The notes beneath the pieces were generated by a model. That model was given only the letters and a program-made list of their open reading frames with translations, was not told the origin of the DNA and did no database searches. From QHXW01 sp963768075 (GTDB lineage: Bacteria > Acidobacteriota > Terriglobia > Bryobacterales > Bryobacteraceae): DNA of 64,000 bases. A program made the translations under genes and the position numbers. The DNA lies in contig CAVYHD010000029.1 of NCBI GenBank assembly GCA_963768075.1, positions 1 through 64,000 of the forward strand, in the 5' to 3' direction. Below, piece after piece: positions 55,834-64,000 of the stretch. Numbering within the stretch: the first letter of the stretch is position 1; every line of letters begins with the position of its first letter.

Positions 55834-57714
55834 GTGAAGATCGTTTCGATTTGCCGGCGCCTAAGCTCCAGTACTGGGGAGTGGAGTATCCTTACGCATT
55901 TGGCTCAAAAGTCGTTGATTGTGGCGGCACTTCTCACTATCCCATTGGTGCCCGGACAGACGACTGCCAGCGATCGGATTCGGGAAGCGAAACAATCAGT
56001 TTCCGAGAATCCTAGCGATCCCATGTTGCACTACCGATTAGGTGTGGCCCTATACCACGGCGGGCAATCTGATGAGGCAATCAGGGAGTTTCGGATGGCA
56101 ATCGCGCTCAAACCGGATCTAGCCGAGGCGTACAACAATATCGGCGTCATTCTGGTGGCACACCAGAAGAACTCGGAAGCGATCGACGAATTCCGCAAAG
56201 CAATCACGGTCGGCCCACGATCGCTCGACGCGACGTACAATCTGGGTCTGGCGCTAATTGATGCAGGGAGACCCGACGCCGCCCGACAGGAAATTCGGGA
56301 AGGCCTCGCGGAGGATAGCGACTGGGCCGCCGGACACTATGCGCTCGGTTTGGCGCTTTTAAGGATGAACGAACCGGAACAGGCTATGCGGGCCTTCCGC
56401 AAAGCACTTTCTTGCGATCCGAAGATGGCGGACGCGTATCGCGAACTGGGGCGACTCTTAATGAACGCGGAAGAGTTCGAAGCGTCTTTGAGAATGTTCG
56501 AGCAGGCGGTAGCTTTGAATTCTGAGGATTCGGAAGCCCACTACCACTTGGGTTTGTTATTTGCGCGCAACCGGCAGGTCTCAGAAGCGATCGGCGAGTT
56601 TACGAAGACGCTGGAAAAGAACAATCACCCTGTGGATGCCCGCCTGGAATTGGCAAATCTGGAGAATGGTCGCGGCGATCTTGAGAAGGCCATCGAGATC
56701 GTGGGCCAAGCGCTGCTGATCCAGCCTGATTCGCCGGATGCGCGAGCAGCAATGGGAGCTCTGTTAAGGCAAAGGGGAGACTTTTCAGGGGCGCTAGCCG
56801 ATCTCGAGATCGCGGTGCGGACCAAACCAGCGAACTACCTGTTCCACCGGGAATTAGGACTGGCTCTAAAGGCCCAAGGAGACACAAGACGGGCACAGCG
56901 TGAGTTTGAGAAAGCCATAGAGTTGAACCCGGCGGACAAGGAAGCTCATTATGCTCTGGCCAGCCTACTCAGAGCCCAAGGCCGAGTTAAGGCGGCTGAG
57001 GTGGAGCTCGCGCGCTTTCAGCAACTAAATTCCGAACAACTGGATCGCGAAGCGGCCCTGCAGGCAAACCGGTCCGGGGCGGCGTTAGCCGAGCAGAAGC
57101 ACTGGGAAAGTGCGATCCGGGAATTCCGAGAGGCGCTTCGACTGGATCCCAGCTTGCGCGATGCTGGGTTTAACCTGGCCGGGGCGCTTCGCGAGCGCGG
57201 GGAGCTGGAACAAGCAGCCATTGAATTCGACAAACTGGCGCAAGCACACCGCGAATGGCTGCAACCGCGACAGGAGTTGGCGATTACGTTGGCACGCATG
57301 AGTAGACTTACGGAAGCCGCTGAACAATTAACGCAAATTATTGAGAAAGACCCCGATTTCTTCGAGGCCCGCCAGGCATTGGCGGAAGTGCTATTCCTGA
57401 AGCACGATCTTCCGAGAGCGGAACGGGAGCTTCGTGCGCTACTCTCGCTTGACGGCCGAAATATCACTGCCCGATTGACGCTCGCGTCCTACTTGTTGTA
57501 CCAGCGCGAAATCGGAGGCGCCATAGAAGAACTCAAGAAAGTACTCGCGCAAAAACCAGATTTTGCGCCTGCCCACAATCTGATTGGAGTTGCCTACCAG
57601 TATAGCGGCGACACTCCAGGCGCGGTGCGGGAGTTTCAAGAGGCGCTTCGGCTTGATCCTGATCTTGCCGGAGCAAAAGCGAACCTCAACGCAGCGTTGG
57701 CACTTATACACTAG
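55834..57714 (+). CDS. Secreted tetratricopeptide-repeat protein
   Basis: 626 residues from a GTG at 55834. The N-terminal ~20 residues are poorly supported; the likely signal peptide is LAQKSLIVAALLTIPLVPGQTTAS. The remainder is almost entirely TPR units: DPMLHYRLGVALYHGGQSDEAIREFRMAIALKPDLAEAYNNIGVILVAHQKNSEAIDEFRKAI and so on to the C-terminus, about 16 repeats of 34 residues with the W/L-G-Y-A-F-A-P pattern. Such solenoids scaffold protein-protein contacts in the periplasm or at the surface. It precedes the LRR protein by about 170 bp and may share its role. Confidence 0.9.
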   Translation: MKIVSICRRLSSSTGEWSILTHLAQKSLIVAALLTIPLVPGQTTASDRIREAKQSVSENPSDPMLHYRLGVALYHGGQSDEAIREFRMAIALKPDLAEAYNNIGVILVAHQKNSEAIDEFRKAITVGPRSLDATYNLGLALIDAGRPDAARQEIREGLAEDSDWAAGHYALGLALLRMNEPEQAMRAFRKALSCDPKMADAYRELGRLLMNAEEFEASLRMFEQAVALNSEDSEAHYHLGLLFARNRQVSEAIGEFTKTLEKNNHPVDARLELANLENGRGDLEKAIEIVGQALLIQPDSPDARAAMGALLRQRGDFSGALADLEIAVRTKPANYLFHRELGLALKAQGDTRRAQREFEKAIELNPADKEAHYALASLLRAQGRVKAAEVELARFQQLNSEQLDREAALQANRSGAALAEQKHWESAIREFREALRLDPSLRDAGFNLAGALRERGELEQAAIEFDKLAQAHREWLQPRQELAITLARMSRLTEAAEQLTQIIEKDPDFFEARQALAEVLFLKHDLPRAERELRALLSLDGRNITARLTLASYLLYQREIGGAIEELKKVLAQKPDFAPAHNLIGVAYQYSGDTPGAVREFQEALRLDPDLAGAKANLNAALALIH

Positions 57715-57882
57715 TTTTTTCGTGGGCCATGAGCGCAGAGCAGCCTCGACGTTTTGGCTTATTGCTTGATCAGCCTACTGTATACCCGGTAGCTAGGCCG
57801 AAGATAAAATAAACTGCTTTTTGATATGCTAACTATCGCGATTGTTGTGGCTCGCTGGTGATCGCGGGGCTTGAGCGTACAC

Positions 57883-59955
57883 ATGCAAAGAGACTGCCCA
57901 AAACAAATGAAAAGGATAGTGTCCGAAGCTCGAACGAATGACGTCAGTGGTCTGGGGATAGCATCGCTTCATATCCTTTGCTGCTTCCTGGTTATGTGTA
58001 CGATTGCCAGAGCGGCGACGGAGCGAGAAATAGCCGAATGGGTGATTCGCCAGGGCGGCCGGGTCATCCTTGACGGCAAGCGCACCGTGGTTAATGACTG
58101 GTCACACTTGCCTCCAACCTCATTCTGCATCACCGGACTAGACTTTGTTGGCACAGTCATCGATCCCAAGGATCTAGAGAAAATCAGCAGCCTTGCAGAG
58201 TTGCGCGAACTCTATCTTCCTGGTCCGAGTTGGAAGCCCGCTTCAGGGAGTTCGCTGGACGCCAATGACGCACTGAAATACCTTGCTGGGTTGAAAAACC
58301 TCGAGCGACTCTACTTCAGCTCGCACTTCTTGCCCACTTTCAACATCCAGGATAAAGGTGTGGCCTATCTAGCCGGGATGACAAAACTCAAGGAACTGCG
58401 CCTGGCGCAGTCCCAGGTTGTGAAGCCGAACCTGGCACCCTTCGTGCACCTGCGATCGCTCGACTTGAGCGACTCCACGTTCACCAACGAAGGTATGAAG
58501 GTTCTTGAAGGGATGCAGGAACTGCGGCGGCTGTACCTCCGTAATACTAGAATTACCGATGAAGGGCTGGAACACTTGAGCGGCCTCACCCAGCTCAACG
58601 AGCTGGATTTATACGGCGTGAAGATCACGGATCACGGACTCGAATCGCTGCGGAAACTGACGGCCATTCGAAAGCTGAATCTGCTCGGCGCCGAAATCAG
58701 TGATGCCGGCGTTGAGGTGCTGGCCGGTATGACCCATCTCCGCGAGCTCAATCTGTACCGGAGCCGCATCACCAACGCCGGTCTAGCCAATCTCGCTGCC
58801 CTAAAAGATCTGGCCATGCTTGACGTTCGTTACAGCCGCGTGACCGAATCCGGCGTTGAGGAGCTGCGCGCTGCGCTCCGGGGCTGCAATATCGAATTTA
58901 CGGGTGGATTGGTGGCGCGCACAGCTGGCGCATCAGCCATGCGCCCCGCCGACAAGAGTGAGCAGGCCCTTGCGGATTGGATAACGTCGCTCGGCGGGAA
59001 AGCCGAATTCGTCGACGGCAAACTCCGCGCTATTTCTCTCGCTTCAACACAGGTGCGTGACACCCAACTTGCGTATGTAAGCGGGCTGGTCGGCCTCGAA
59101 AAACTGGATCTGGCGGCTACCGAAGCGGACGACCTCGGCCTTCGGTCGCTGCAGTCTCTGAGCGGATTGAAGGAACTTATCCTCAACAATACAGGCATCT
59201 CCGACAACGGTCTCGCGAATTTGGTAGGCCTGCGGCAGCTTCAGAAACTAGAGCTTGAGGGCACGCTCGTTCGAGGCCCAGGGTTGGCGCACTTGAAAGG
59301 CTTAACGTCCATCACTGATCTCGACTTGGCCAGCTCTCCGGTCAATGATGAGGGTCTGCAGTACATCGCTGAGATGGTCGGTCTTGAGCGGCTGCGGCTG
59401 AGCTACTCCGACATTACAAGCGAAGGCTTGGCGAGCGTCGAAAAGCTCAGCCACTTGAAGGTCCTCCAGCTTGACGGTACCGACGCCGGCGATGCGGGTT
59501 TACGTCACGTGGGGACACTTAAGAGCCTGCGTGAGCTCGCATTGAACAGTTGCCGGTTTACTGACAAAGGTTTTGAGAACCTGCAGGGCCTGGAAAACCT
59601 CGAGCGGCTAGATCTAGCGCGCACGGCCACGAACGACGTCACCGTAGAAATGCTCGCAAACCTGAAGAATCTGGCGGTGCTCGATCTGGACTATACCGCG
59701 ATCGACGACAAAGCGCTCGAAGTGTTAAAGACATTGCCTCGGCTCCGAGAGTTGCGGCTCAATATGGCCAAGGTCACGGATGCTGGCATCGCGGATCTGA
59801 AATCGATGCCTGAGCTAAAGGTGCTAAACCTCTACCACACGCTGGTCACCGAGAAGGGATTGGAGGAGATCAAAAGGGCGGTACCCGGCTGCGGAATTAT
59901 CTTCGACCGCGATTCGGCCCTACCGGCCCGCCGAGGCAATGAGCCGTTCAAATAA
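57883..59955 (+). CDS. Secreted leucine-rich-repeat protein with tandem duplicated modules
   Basis: About 690 residues from the ATG at 57883; a TTG at 57871 is the alternative. A hydrophobic leader (IASLHILCCFLVMCTIARA) indicates export. Two modules follow, each with a cap motif and an RNI/GALA-type LRR run. Module 1 (about 58015-58910) has the cap EREIAEWVIRQGGRVILDGK, repeats like LRSLDLSDSTFTNEGMKVLEGM, and ends ALRGCNIEFTGG. Module 2 (about 58960-59920) has the cap EQALADWITSLGGKAEFVDGK, further repeats, and ends AVPGCGIIFDRD. Repeat period is about 24 residues. The function is probably ligand or protein binding; no enzymatic domain is present. Confidence 0.88.
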   Translation: MQRDCPKQMKRIVSEARTNDVSGLGIASLHILCCFLVMCTIARAATEREIAEWVIRQGGRVILDGKRTVVNDWSHLPPTSFCITGLDFVGTVIDPKDLEKISSLAELRELYLPGPSWKPASGSSLDANDALKYLAGLKNLERLYFSSHFLPTFNIQDKGVAYLAGMTKLKELRLAQSQVVKPNLAPFVHLRSLDLSDSTFTNEGMKVLEGMQELRRLYLRNTRITDEGLEHLSGLTQLNELDLYGVKITDHGLESLRKLTAIRKLNLLGAEISDAGVEVLAGMTHLRELNLYRSRITNAGLANLAALKDLAMLDVRYSRVTESGVEELRAALRGCNIEFTGGLVARTAGASAMRPADKSEQALADWITSLGGKAEFVDGKLRAISLASTQVRDTQLAYVSGLVGLEKLDLAATEADDLGLRSLQSLSGLKELILNNTGISDNGLANLVGLRQLQKLELEGTLVRGPGLAHLKGLTSITDLDLASSPVNDEGLQYIAEMVGLERLRLSYSDITSEGLASVEKLSHLKVLQLDGTDAGDAGLRHVGTLKSLRELALNSCRFTDKGFENLQGLENLERLDLARTATNDVTVEMLANLKNLAVLDLDYTAIDDKALEVLKTLPRLRELRLNMAKVTDAGIADLKSMPELKVLNLYHTLVTEKGLEEIKRAVPGCGIIFDRDSALPARRGNEPFK

Positions 59956-60247
59956 GGTGACGCCTATGTTACTGGCAGTGATTTCCATGGCTACTGCCGG
60001 ATACCGCGGGTGGTGGCGCCGTTAATCTTGATCCGGTTTTCCAAACCAAGCACGTTCCGCCGATCTCATGCGGCTTGATCGGGAGAATGTCGGCTTTTTG
60101 CACTTGTGCAGTTTGTGGCATCTGTCCGCCATACCATCTGCATCGGTGTCGAGCAAATAGCCCTAAACAGAGCTTTCGACGGTCTGGACTCGATCCAGAC
60201 CCGTCTGCCCCTCATTTAGTTGAAGTGAAGGCCCTCAGGCCTTAAGC
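59956..60247. other. 292-bp intergenic region between converging genes
   Basis: Lies between the LRR gene and the minus-strand DUF1552 gene. I see no gene, tRNA or clear hairpin with T tract. Confidence 0.35.
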
Positions 60248-61592
60248 TCACGTCAGCACTTCGGTAAGTTTTCGGCTGAAAGTCGGAAACGTTCCGATGC
60301 CGGCGTTCAGTACTTCGTCGGCCAGGGTCACATAGAGATCGCCAACTGTACCTGCGGTCTCCGTGTGCATACCGGTGGCGAGGCGGCCAGCGTGTCCGGC
60401 GACAATCAAGCCCAGTCCGTTGTTCTTGTGCGGATTGGCCTCAGCGTGCTCATGGACGTAGACTAGACAGCAGCGATCGAGCAAAGTACGATCACCCTCT
60501 TGGATCGACTTCAACCGGCCTACAAAGTATGCGAACTCAGAACAATGCCACCGGCAGATGTCGCGCAAAATTCGTTGGCCTTCCACGCCGTCGGCTCCCG
60601 TCGCTCTGTCCATCGGCGTGCGTGTAATCGTGGTGCCGTGCCGCGGTGTAGCCCAGCCACGGGAAGCGCGAAAGACCCTGGCACTTGGTCAACATATAGG
60701 AGGCCACGCGAGTCTGGCGCGTGATCAGTGCCTGAGCCAGCAAATCGCTCTGCAGCTTGGCGATTCGAGGCCAGTCCTTCATGTCCTCGTACTCGGGGGG
60801 GTCGATACGGCGGTATTCTGGCGGCAGGCCCGCAATGGCGCGCTCCACATCGCGAACCGATGCCAGATGCTCTTCGACCCGCGCCTGGTCGTCTTTGCGC
60901 AGGTTCTTCTTGAGCGCGGCGGCCTCTTCCAGCACAGCGTCCAGAATGCTGCGCTTGCGGTTGATCCAACCTTCTTCGCGGCGCCCGAACAGCCGGTCGA
61001 AGAGCCGATCCGGCAGCATCTCGGGAGGCAGAGCGCGATCCGCGCCCGCCCAGCTCATGTTGCGCTGGATGCTCTCGCCGAATGATTCCTGTGCGACGCC
61101 GACCTGCAGGGAGCGGAAGCGGGAGCCGCCGCCGATCTTCGGGGCGATGGCCTGATCGATGGAAGTTCCACCCGCGCCGCGGCTCGTGAAGCGCGTGCAA
61201 GTCATCAGGCCACTCATGGAGTTGTGGTGGCCGTTGCCTGGACCTGGCAAACCGGCCGCGGAGTTGTCGAGCCCCGTGATCACTTGTATGTCGTTGCGAA
61301 AAGGGGCAAGAGGAGAGAGACAAGGAGTTAGCGCGTAGTTTGGACCCGTTTCAGTAGGAATCCAGTACCTCTCGGGGATGCCGTTGCCATTGAACCATAG
61401 CACAAACCGGTTCTCAATCGGAGCTTCTGCTACCTTGCCGAGAACTGTTGGTTCCGCTGCATACGCGGTGCCCGTCGAATTGAACATGGAAACTAAGGGG
61501 GGTAATCCCACCCAGACACCACCTGACAGTGTGAATCCCTTCAGTAGCCTTCGGCGCGAAAGACTAGCGCGTTTGGTAATTACGTGCGACAT
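60248..61592 (-). pseudogene. DUF1552 Tat-exported protein, frameshifted near the 3' end
   Basis: The ATG at 61592 (GGAGGAGAAAGGG ribosome site) is followed by a Tat leader SRRRLLKGFTLSGGVWVGL. DUF1552 hallmarks: RFVLWFNGNGIPERYWIPTE, ITGLDNSAAGLPGPGNGHHNSMSGLMTC, and the helix VRDVERAIAGLPPEYRRI. The main frame runs to LGYTAARHHDYTHADG and then goes off; the neighbouring frame continues GADGVEGQRILRDICRWHCS and VYVHEHAEANPHKNNGLGLI to 60248. So a one-base shift lies at about 60590-60625. The combined ~448 residues is normal length. It overlaps the DUF1592 gene by 29 bp. Confidence 0.85.
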
Positions 61593-63534
61593 GAATGGCC
61601 CTTTCTCCTCCAAAAAATTCCCTGTTGCGCACTAGAGAGATTATAAGTTCTCTGAAACTGAACTGTGAATTCCGAAAATCTTCAAAAACCCGTTGGATGA
61701 CAGCATAGTCAGCCGGTACCTCCATGCGCCCTGCCGCATACCGGAAGTATTGCTTGACCATGCACTCCTGGCACTGCGGTGTCTTCGCCAACACGGCACC
61801 CAGCTCTTGCGGCGTCGAAAAGTGTGAGTCGGGAATTCCGGCAACCCAGCCATTCGTGTCCATCATTAGACTTACAGTCTTAGGTGGTGGGGGATTATCG
61901 CCAGCATTCATGATATAGAAGAGGAGCGTATATTGGTCCCGCCGGGCGCCGACAGCGTCAAACTTCTCGAAACCGAAACCGATTGGATCGATCAAATTGT
62001 GACAGGTAGCACAGAGTTTGTTCGACACGTGCTCAGTCATGCGTTCGCGGTTGGTCTGCGGGTGGTCTTCCGTAGATGGCGCAAGGTTTGTGTTGACCCC
62101 TGCAGGTGGCGGAGGCACGTGCTGGCAAAGAAACTGCTCGCGAACAAAAAGTCCACGACCCGTCACCGAGGTGTCATCCGGTTTGGCGGACAACGCCAGG
62201 AAAAGAGCCTGTCCGAGCAGGCCGGCTCGCTCCGACTCTGGTGGAAACTCGACGCGTTGGAATTCCTGCACCGGCGTGGCCACACCGTAGATGCCTGCCA
62301 AATCCGCATTCACGAAGCCATAGTTCGCCGTGAACGCAGTCATGAAGTTACGGTCGTTCCAAACTAGGTCGGCGATAAACTGCCGCGCTTCCTCGGTCAT
62401 GGCTACGGTAGTCTCGCGGTTGAACATCGGGTAGAAGATGCGGTCGCGGCTGCTGCTCAAGACGCGGTCGAAGCGTAGCCATTGCGAAACGAACTCATCA
62501 AGAGCCTGATGCGCTCTCGGATCCTGCAACATACGACGCGCCATCTTCTCGACCCCGGAGGGCGTCGTTAACTCACCGCGCGCTGCCGCGTCCATCAGGG
62601 CTGCATCCGGCATGGTATCCCAGAGGGTATAGGATAAGCGGCTGGCCGTCGCATAACATTTCCACTTCGGGTCAGAAGGTTCCTCCAGTCGGAAGAGGAA
62701 AGGCGTCGACTGTAACATTGCCTCGACTACGAGCTGAGCACCCTTAAGGAAATCGTTGTCCAGCGCGAACAGCCCCCTGTAGCGCCTGACCTCGCCGACA
62801 TCTAAGGGCCGGCGAAAGGCCCGTAGGCCGAAGGTCTGGATGAACTTATCGCGACACTCTGCCGATGCCCTGCAAGGGATCAAGCCGCGTGTGTCTCCGT
62901 GCCGGAACGCGTTACGCGCCACCTTTTCGGCCGCAGTACTGTACGCTTCCGCCAGGAGTGGCGACAAGTTCTGTGCGTCGTACTGATCCTTGAAACCATT
63001 CGCGAAATCTTCGGGTGGGAACTGATTTGCTGGAGCGGTCTGGTCGCCGAGAAGGTCGCGTACTGTGCTGTTATACTGACTGTGCGTCAGCCGGCGCAGC
63101 GCCGCAGTCGGGGCTCCAGCACTTTCAGCCATCAGGTCCTCGTCGCTGTACTTCATGGCTTTTGCCAGCTCGTCGGCGGAAAGAGACGCCAGAACCTGAA
63201 TCCAGGTTTTTAGAATCGCCTCGTCCGAACTTCCCGGCTTGATACGCAGGCCCCCGGTGTGGGGCATGCGCATGGTGGGCTTCCTCAGGAGCAACGACTC
63301 GTCCGGATGATCGCGATCGACTAATTTGACGAGCGACTTGCCGAAAGCTTCGACGCGATCCGACGAGGCGTTTGTATCCGGGAAGTGCAGTCGCGTAGCA
63401 GAAGCGACTCCATTGCTGTTATGACAGGCCGGGCACCCCGCGCTGTTCAGAATCGGGTAGAGGTTGTCGGAAAAAACCTTCGTTTGCCCATATGCGACTC
63501 CAGCTAGGCAACTCAAACCTATCAAGACCCGCAT
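61564..63534 (-). CDS. DUF1592/DUF1588 cytochrome-like exported protein
   Basis: 656 residues. A leader MRVLIGLSCLAGVAYGQ is followed by a haem site C34-PA-C37-H38 (SAGCPACHNSNG), DUF1587 (LRRLTHSQYNSTVRDLLGD), DUF1592 (FGLRAFRRPLDVGEVRRYRGLF and LVVEAMLQSTPFLFRLEEP), DUF1588 with a second haem site in KLCATCHNLIDPIGFGFEKFDAVG, and the DUF1585 end. This is the planctomycete/acidobacterial periplasmic c-type cytochrome layout, always next to DUF1552, as here with a 29-bp overlap. The pair likely forms an exported oxidoreductase of unknown substrate. Confidence 0.93.
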   Translation of the reverse strand: MRVLIGLSCLAGVAYGQTKVFSDNLYPILNSAGCPACHNSNGVASATRLHFPDTNASSDRVEAFGKSLVKLVDRDHPDESLLLRKPTMRMPHTGGLRIKPGSSDEAILKTWIQVLASLSADELAKAMKYSDEDLMAESAGAPTAALRRLTHSQYNSTVRDLLGDQTAPANQFPPEDFANGFKDQYDAQNLSPLLAEAYSTAAEKVARNAFRHGDTRGLIPCRASAECRDKFIQTFGLRAFRRPLDVGEVRRYRGLFALDNDFLKGAQLVVEAMLQSTPFLFRLEEPSDPKWKCYATASRLSYTLWDTMPDAALMDAAARGELTTPSGVEKMARRMLQDPRAHQALDEFVSQWLRFDRVLSSSRDRIFYPMFNRETTVAMTEEARQFIADLVWNDRNFMTAFTANYGFVNADLAGIYGVATPVQEFQRVEFPPESERAGLLGQALFLALSAKPDDTSVTGRGLFVREQFLCQHVPPPPAGVNTNLAPSTEDHPQTNRERMTEHVSNKLCATCHNLIDPIGFGFEKFDAVGARRDQYTLLFYIMNAGDNPPPPKTVSLMMDTNGWVAGIPDSHFSTPQELGAVLAKTPQCQECMVKQYFRYAAGRMEVPADYAVIQRVFEDFRNSQFSFRELIISLVRNREFFGGERAIHVARNYQTR

Positions 63535-64000
63535 CGCAGCACTGTATCACAAACTAGCCTCGGTTTTCCACGCGCGGGGGGAATCGCGTAGGCTGGCCGA
63601 CGAGCTCTGGTGCAAACTCAAGCCGAAAGGGCCCCGCCAGGTAAGTAGTTGCGAATTGGGCGCGAGCGGCCAGGGCCGCGTTCCACAGTTCCGTTATCGT
63701 CGCATCGCACGCGCGGAGCTTATCGTCGACTTTTCAAGGCGGCGAAGGATGGCATGTCAAAAGCGGATGCCGAGACGGGCGATCGCGGACGCAAACGCAT
63801 TCCTCATGGTTCTCTTCAGTTATCCGCGCAACGAAGTAGTGTGCAGGAGAATATGGGAGGTCGATACGGTGAAACCGAGGGGGAACAGCATTTTGCCGGC
63901 AAGGATATGGCCGGTTTACTGCAATAGCCTATACGGTGAGCCAACTGATGGAAACGATCGCAGTCGTTATCGGTAGATTGTAGTTTTAATATAGAGAAAC
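63535..64000. other. 466-bp right-end region without a supported gene
   Basis: Plus-strand frames at 63464-63976 and 63649-63927 overlap each other and the DUF1592 start in other phases. Neither has a ribosome site or known motif. The sequence should include the promoter of the minus-strand DUF1592 gene. Confidence 0.35.

Noticed and set aside
63464..63976. 170-codon plus-strand frame at the right end
   Set aside because: Begins antisense to the DUF1592 gene, has Arg-rich low-information translation and no motif.
1..64000. CRISPR array, prophage, toxin-antitoxin or secretion-system cluster
   Set aside because: No regularly spaced repeats, phage structural genes, paired small toxin genes or secretion ATPases were seen.
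1..64000. tRNA or rRNA genes
   Set aside because: Scanning the intergenic gaps by eye I found no T-loop (GTTCRA) with a matching acceptor stem; short gaps make a hidden tRNA unlikely, though a tRNA search program was not available.

Overview
The window looks like a chromosomal segment of an acidobacterium, probably from the Solibacter/Bryobacter side of the phylum. No rRNA or other phylogenetic marker was found, so this rests on gene content. It carries two PadR regulator plus orphan macrolide-type permease (ADOP) cassettes, an Oar-like TonB-dependent receptor of 1117 residues, an acidobacterial-type VWFA protein, DUF1549/DUF1553-DUF1501 and DUF1592-DUF1552 cytochrome/Tat pairs, and many secreted hydrolases. 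GC is moderately high, genes lie on both strands, and operons are short. I saw no tRNA, rRNA, CRISPR array, prophage or intact insertion sequence.

Layout. 1-7.6 kb: start of an NAD-binding epimerase, a Tat-exported sugar isomerase-like TIM barrel, a divergent gluconate-dehydrogenase-subunit-3/GMC oxidoreductase pair, a secreted esterase, and a divergent methyltransferase/FAD-reductase pair. 7.7-15.2 kb: a forward run of PPC-domain protein, DUF1549/1553 cytochrome, DUF1501 Tat protein and VWFA protein. 15.2-20.6 kb: gamma-glutamyltransferase, a small secreted protein, and an mlaE-mlaF-mlaD lipid-transport operon. 21-27.7 kb: LLM flavin oxidoreductase, Bax-inhibitor-1 protein, micro-ORFs, DUF1080 protein, prolyl aminopeptidase and RidA. 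27.7-31 kb: a decayed run (frameshifted alcohol dehydrogenase, SnoaL and peroxiredoxin relics) mixed with an intact dehalogenase-like hydrolase and an SDR. 32.4-39.4 kb: two convergent PadR-ADOP cassettes flanking a frameshifted DUF2306 gene. 39.6-44.2 kb: an IS3 relic, orphan proteins, a secreted DUF5060-type glycosidase and a broken cyclase-like gene. 44.7-46.6 kb: an overlapping 2-hydroxyacid dehydrogenase/HpcH-HpaI aldolase pair. 46.6-51.5 kb: a TetR/SDR divergent pair, a MarR relic and a gene broken into three frames. 51.8-64 kb: the TonB receptor, a TPR protein, a duplicated LRR protein, and the DUF1592-DUF1552 pair.

Taken together the genes suggest a soil heterotroph that exports many Tat and Sec proteins for polymer and sugar turnover and respiratory oxidation. 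A striking feature is the density of single-base frameshifts and internally deleted genes (about a dozen). Either the region is eroding or the assembly carries indel errors; the sequence alone cannot decide, and both readings are given where relevant. The best candidates for something poorly described are the tandemly duplicated cap-plus-LRR protein, an MCE protein with a degenerate OmpA-like tail, two tiny membrane peptides, a Cys-containing helical orphan protein, and a PadR promoter with a perfect 9-bp palindromic operator.
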